From positions 1 through 48,505 of the forward strand of contig JBBRYP010000025.1 of the NCBI GenBank assembly GCA_038237515.1: 48,505 bases of DNA. Reading direction: 5' to 3'. Below are positions 46,415-48,505 of the stretch, piece after piece. Below the pieces are notes generated by a model. It was given only the letters and a program-made list of their open reading frames with translations, was not told where the DNA came from and made no database searches. Position numbers and translations under genes: made by a program. The DNA is from JBBQDZ01 sp038237515. Lineage in GTDB: Bacteria; Actinomycetota; Thermoleophilia; Gaiellales; Gaiellaceae. The first letter of the stretch is position 1; each line of letters opens with the position of its first letter.

Positions 46415-48252
46415 CAGCGTGGCACCGCCGCGGCCGCCTCCGGGCGGAGCATGCGACCTGCGTTCGGGCTCGCCACGGCCCGTTTCAGCTCCAGCAGATA
46501 GGCGACCATCAGGTCGGCGTCGCCGAGGCGCAGGTGGTATGCGTCGGACAGCTGTTCGACGTGCTCGATCTGGGTTGCATTGCGGTCGAATGATTCGCTG
46601 AACGGAAAGAAGCCGAAGTCTACGACGCGTGCGGAGAGACCCAGGTCCTCGAGCAGCTCTGCCGTCCGCACCTGGCTCAGGATCGACAGCTGCATCACGT
46701 AGGCCACGCCGTCGTCGGCGAGCAGCCGCGGCAGCATCCGCAGGAGGTGGTCGACCAGGTTCCGGCCCCAGTAGTCGAGCGGCCTGTGCCCGACGAAGCG
46801 CTCGAAGGGGTCGACCGGCATCTGGTACAGGCTTGCGACCACGACGTCGTAGCTCTGCTCGGGCTCGAGCATGTAGAGGTCGACCTCCGATCCGGTCACC
46901 CGGTCGGCTACGCCATTGCGGAAAGCGTTCGCGAGCGCGTTCGCCACGGCTTCGCGCTGGATGTCGACCGCGTGAACCGACCGGGCGCCGTTGAGGGCGA
47001 GCTGGATCGCGAGGAGCCCGCTGCCGCAGCCGACGTCGAGGCAGTTCTTGCCGTCGCCGATGCGGTCGAGGAGGAGATGCTTCCAGGTCAGCAGGCTGCC
47101 GATCGTCGGCACGAAGACGTCGGGATCGAGCTTGAGCTCGGGGAAGGGGAGCGGGTAGAACGCGCGGTCGCGCTCGTCAAGCCAGGGACGAGCGCTCGCT
47201 CGCGGAGGCGCGGGCGACGATCCGACCTTCGGAGGCGGCCCGCTTCTCGGGCGGCCGGGCTTCGTGCCCTGGAGGCGCTCCCGCGCTGCGGCGATGTGCG
47301 CCGGCGAGGTTCCGCAGCAGCCGCCCACGATCTGCGCTCCCTCCTGCCGCCAGCGCAGCGCGAGCTCCCCGTAGTCGGCGGGGCCTACGCGCGTGTCGAA
47401 CCGCCAGCCGGAGTCGGAGTAGTAGCCGAGGTTCGGATAGACGCCGAGCGGCAGATCGGTGAAGTCGCGAAGCCACGGCAGCATCCCGTCCACGTGGTCG
47501 GGGGGCAGGCAGTTGATCAGCAGCGCGCTGACGCCCAGCTTCTCTAGTTGCTGCGCCGTCCGGCCGAAGCTGTCGCCCTCGGGGCCGCCCCAGTGTTGAC
47601 CGTAGACGCCACAGACGCCGTGGCGGCAGCGGCGGAAGCTGAGCCAGACGGGCAGCCCCGTCTCCAAGGCGACCTCGACCGCCTGAAACGTCAGGCCGTC
47701 GCGGATCAGCGACATCGTCTCGAGCAGAACGAGGTCGGGCGGATCCTCCTCGAAGATCCGCGTCACGAGCCGCAGCGTGCCGAGGCGTTCGTCGCTGTCG
47801 ACGTCGCCGTTGAGGCTGAAGGCGACCGCGCACTCGTCGCCGCGGCCCTCCGCGGCGATCGCCTCGCGGGCCGCGCGGATCCCCAGCCGCGCGACGTCCA
47901 TCCAGTGCGTCAGACCGCTCCTGGCGGCAACGCCGCCGGCCTCGAGCTCCGCCGCCGCCAGGAGCGCCCACGTATTGGTCGAGATCACGTCGCAGCCCGC
48001 GGCGGCGTAGCGACGGTGGACGCCGAGAACGTCGAAGGGCGCGGTGTAGAGAGCGCCGGTCCCCCACAGCCCCCGGTCGGCATCGCGCAGCTCGCCGGCC
48101 TGGCCACGATCGAGCTCCGTCGCGTTGCCGCCGTCGAGGATGACCGGCTCGTCGGCCGCAAGCAACCGCTCGATCCGAGCGTACGGCGTCGAGATCCTGT
48201 TCGCGGAGCTGGCCGGAGTCGAAGAGTGCGCCACGTTGCGCTCAGCCACCAC
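46414..48252 (-). CDS. Fusion of homocysteine S-methyltransferase and SAM-dependent methyltransferase
   Basis: Of 612 residues, about 25-330 form a homocysteine S-methyltransferase barrel (VILDGGNATELDRGQ, VISTNTWALL, Cys248 in LLINCLPPDH, Cys312 and 313 in VGGCCGTSPAHI as zinc ligands). A Pro-rich linker (about 330-358) follows, then a class I methyltransferase: GKNCLDVGCGSGLLAIQLAL, VHAVDIQREAVANALANAFR and VVASLYQMPVDPFERFVGHR. In known bacterial fusions of this barrel the partner is methylene-THF reductase or a B12 module, not this domain. Two adjacent GTGs (48252, 48249) could start it. It heads the operon with fhs. The methyl donor and the target of the second domain are unknown. Confidence 0.88.
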   Translation of the reverse strand: MVAERNVAHSSTPASSANRISTPYARIERLLAADEPVILDGGNATELDRGQAGELRDADRGLWGTGALYTAPFDVLGVHRRYAAAGCDVISTNTWALLAAAELEAGGVAARSGLTHWMDVARLGIRAAREAIAAEGRGDECAVAFSLNGDVDSDERLGTLRLVTRIFEEDPPDLVLLETMSLIRDGLTFQAVEVALETGLPVWLSFRRCRHGVCGVYGQHWGGPEGDSFGRTAQQLEKLGVSALLINCLPPDHVDGMLPWLRDFTDLPLGVYPNLGYYSDSGWRFDTRVGPADYGELALRWRQEGAQIVGGCCGTSPAHIAAARERLQGTKPGRPRSGPPPKVGSSPAPPRASARPWLDERDRAFYPLPFPELKLDPDVFVPTIGSLLTWKHLLLDRIGDGKNCLDVGCGSGLLAIQLALNGARSVHAVDIQREAVANALANAFRNGVADRVTGSEVDLYMLEPEQSYDVVVASLYQMPVDPFERFVGHRPLDYWGRNLVDHLLRMLPRLLADDGVAYVMQLSILSQVRTAELLEDLGLSARVVDFGFFPFSESFDRNATQIEHVEQLSDAYHLRLGDADLMVAYLLELKRAVASPNAGRMLRPEAAAAVPR

Positions 48253-48256
48253 AATA

Positions 48257-48276
48257 ACTGCAACACACGTTGTTGG
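48257..48276 (-). promoter_or_regulatory. Motif shared with the IclR promoter, upstream of the fusion gene
   Basis: Read leftward, CCAAC (48276-48272) is followed by GTTGCAGT (48264-48257) five bases before the start codon. The divergent IclR promoter has CCAAC (42235-42239) and GTTGCAGT (42244-42251). The spacings differ by three bases, so a shared regulator is only suggested. Confidence 0.35.
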
Positions 48277-48398
48277 GAAAGCAACTGCCGACGGGCCCGT
48301 CCGATGGCGCCTTCTTCCGCGTGTACGGAGCGCTACCGAGGTCGGCCCGGCGTGTCGAGGGGCGGGCGCGGCGGGGGCGGTGAATCGCTTCGCTTTTC

Positions 48399-48416
48399 CG
48401 GGGGGCTCGCCCCCCG
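48399..48416. repeat. GC-only hairpin in the right-end intergenic region
   Basis: CGGGGGG-CTCG-CCCCCCG is a perfect 7-base stem with a 4-base loop. It lies in 48277-48505, where I find no gene. TTTTCC precedes it on the plus strand, so it is not a standard terminator for either strand. Confidence 0.5.
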
Positions 48417-48475
48417 AGTCCCCCCGGCGGCCTTACTGGCGGGAGCAGTTGGACGCTCCGCCTTCGGCTCCGCTG

Positions 48476-48502
48476 GATGGGGGAAAGTGGCTTTCCCCCA
48501 TC
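48476..48502. repeat. 12-base perfect inverted repeat near the window edge
   Basis: GATGGGGGAAAG (48476-48487) and CTTTCCCCCATC (48491-48502) pair perfectly around TGG. Together with the preceding hairpin and a CTCCGCCTTCGGCTCCGC stretch (48455-48472) it looks like a composite, probably multicopy, intergenic palindromic repeat. Confidence 0.55.
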
Positions 48503-48505
48503 ACC

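Noticed and set aside
1..48505. CRISPR arrays, tRNA or rRNA genes, prophage or transposase genes
   Set aside because: No regularly spaced repeats, no cloverleaf or rRNA-like stretch, and no transposase or integrase motifs were found by eye.

Overview
The window is very GC-rich, uses many GTG and TTG starts, and packs genes with 4-base stop/start overlaps. Together with the gene families this suggests a soil-type actinobacterium, perhaps a deep-branching class such as Thermoleophilia. That placement is inferred from style and content only; no rRNA or tRNA gene is visible. About 46 protein-coding genes can be supported, most of them catabolic.

Layout. (1) Positions 1-7600 are a patchwork of small genes: a dihydrofolate-reductase-like protein, a methyltransferase, a broken DGPF protein plus a truncated ECF sigma factor joined to a duplicated fragment, a ribbon-helix-helix/MazF toxin-antitoxin pair, two VOC proteins, an alpha/beta-hydrolase-adenylate-cyclase fusion, an acetyltransferase and a RES/Xre-type toxin-antitoxin pair. 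(2) Positions 7600-21722 are a divergon around a GntR regulator. Leftward: an enolase-superfamily enzyme, a peptide-type ABC binding protein and two permeases, a D-aminoacylase-like deacylase and a threonine-aldolase-like enzyme. Rightward: the regulator, two ABC ATPases, a CocE hydrolase, a second deacylase and an aminotransferase. (3) Positions 21653-36037 are a second divergon. A leftward chain of two hydantoinase/oxoprolinase hyuAB pairs, a FAD oxidoreductase, a second enolase-superfamily enzyme and a second CocE hydrolase is followed by a secreted protein and an M20 peptidase. The chain is driven away from a second GntR gene. (4) Positions 36106-36893 hold a VapB/PIN-like pair. (5) Positions 36913-48252 form a methylamine and one-carbon module: IclR plus the four sarcosine-oxidase-type subunits leftward, a C-N hydrolase and a betaine-homocysteine methyltransferase rightward, then a leftward operon of a homocysteine-methyltransferase/SAM-methyltransferase fusion, formate-THF ligase and a cyclodeaminase-type protein.

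How it may work together (inference). The ABC transporter would import a peptide-like or N-acylated compound. CocE hydrolases, deacylases and the M20 peptidase would open amide or ester bonds, and the enolase-superfamily enzymes would isomerise or racemise. The ATP-dependent hydantoinases would open cyclic amides such as hydantoins or N-methylhydantoin. N-methyl amino acids (betaine, dimethylglycine, sarcosine) would then pass through BHMT and the Sox complex to glycine, methionine and folate-bound C1 units, which Fhs and the cyclodeaminase interconvert.

Most interesting points: an uncommon homocysteine S-methyltransferase/SAM-methyltransferase fusion; a SoxA-like subunit that keeps eight cysteines suited to two [2Fe-2S] clusters; two mirrored, modular catabolic divergons; a 96-base hairpin-bearing spacer that duplicates a gene start; several genes whose homology begins upstream of any ATG/GTG/TTG; and a decayed ECF-DGPF locus recombined with a duplicate of its neighbours.
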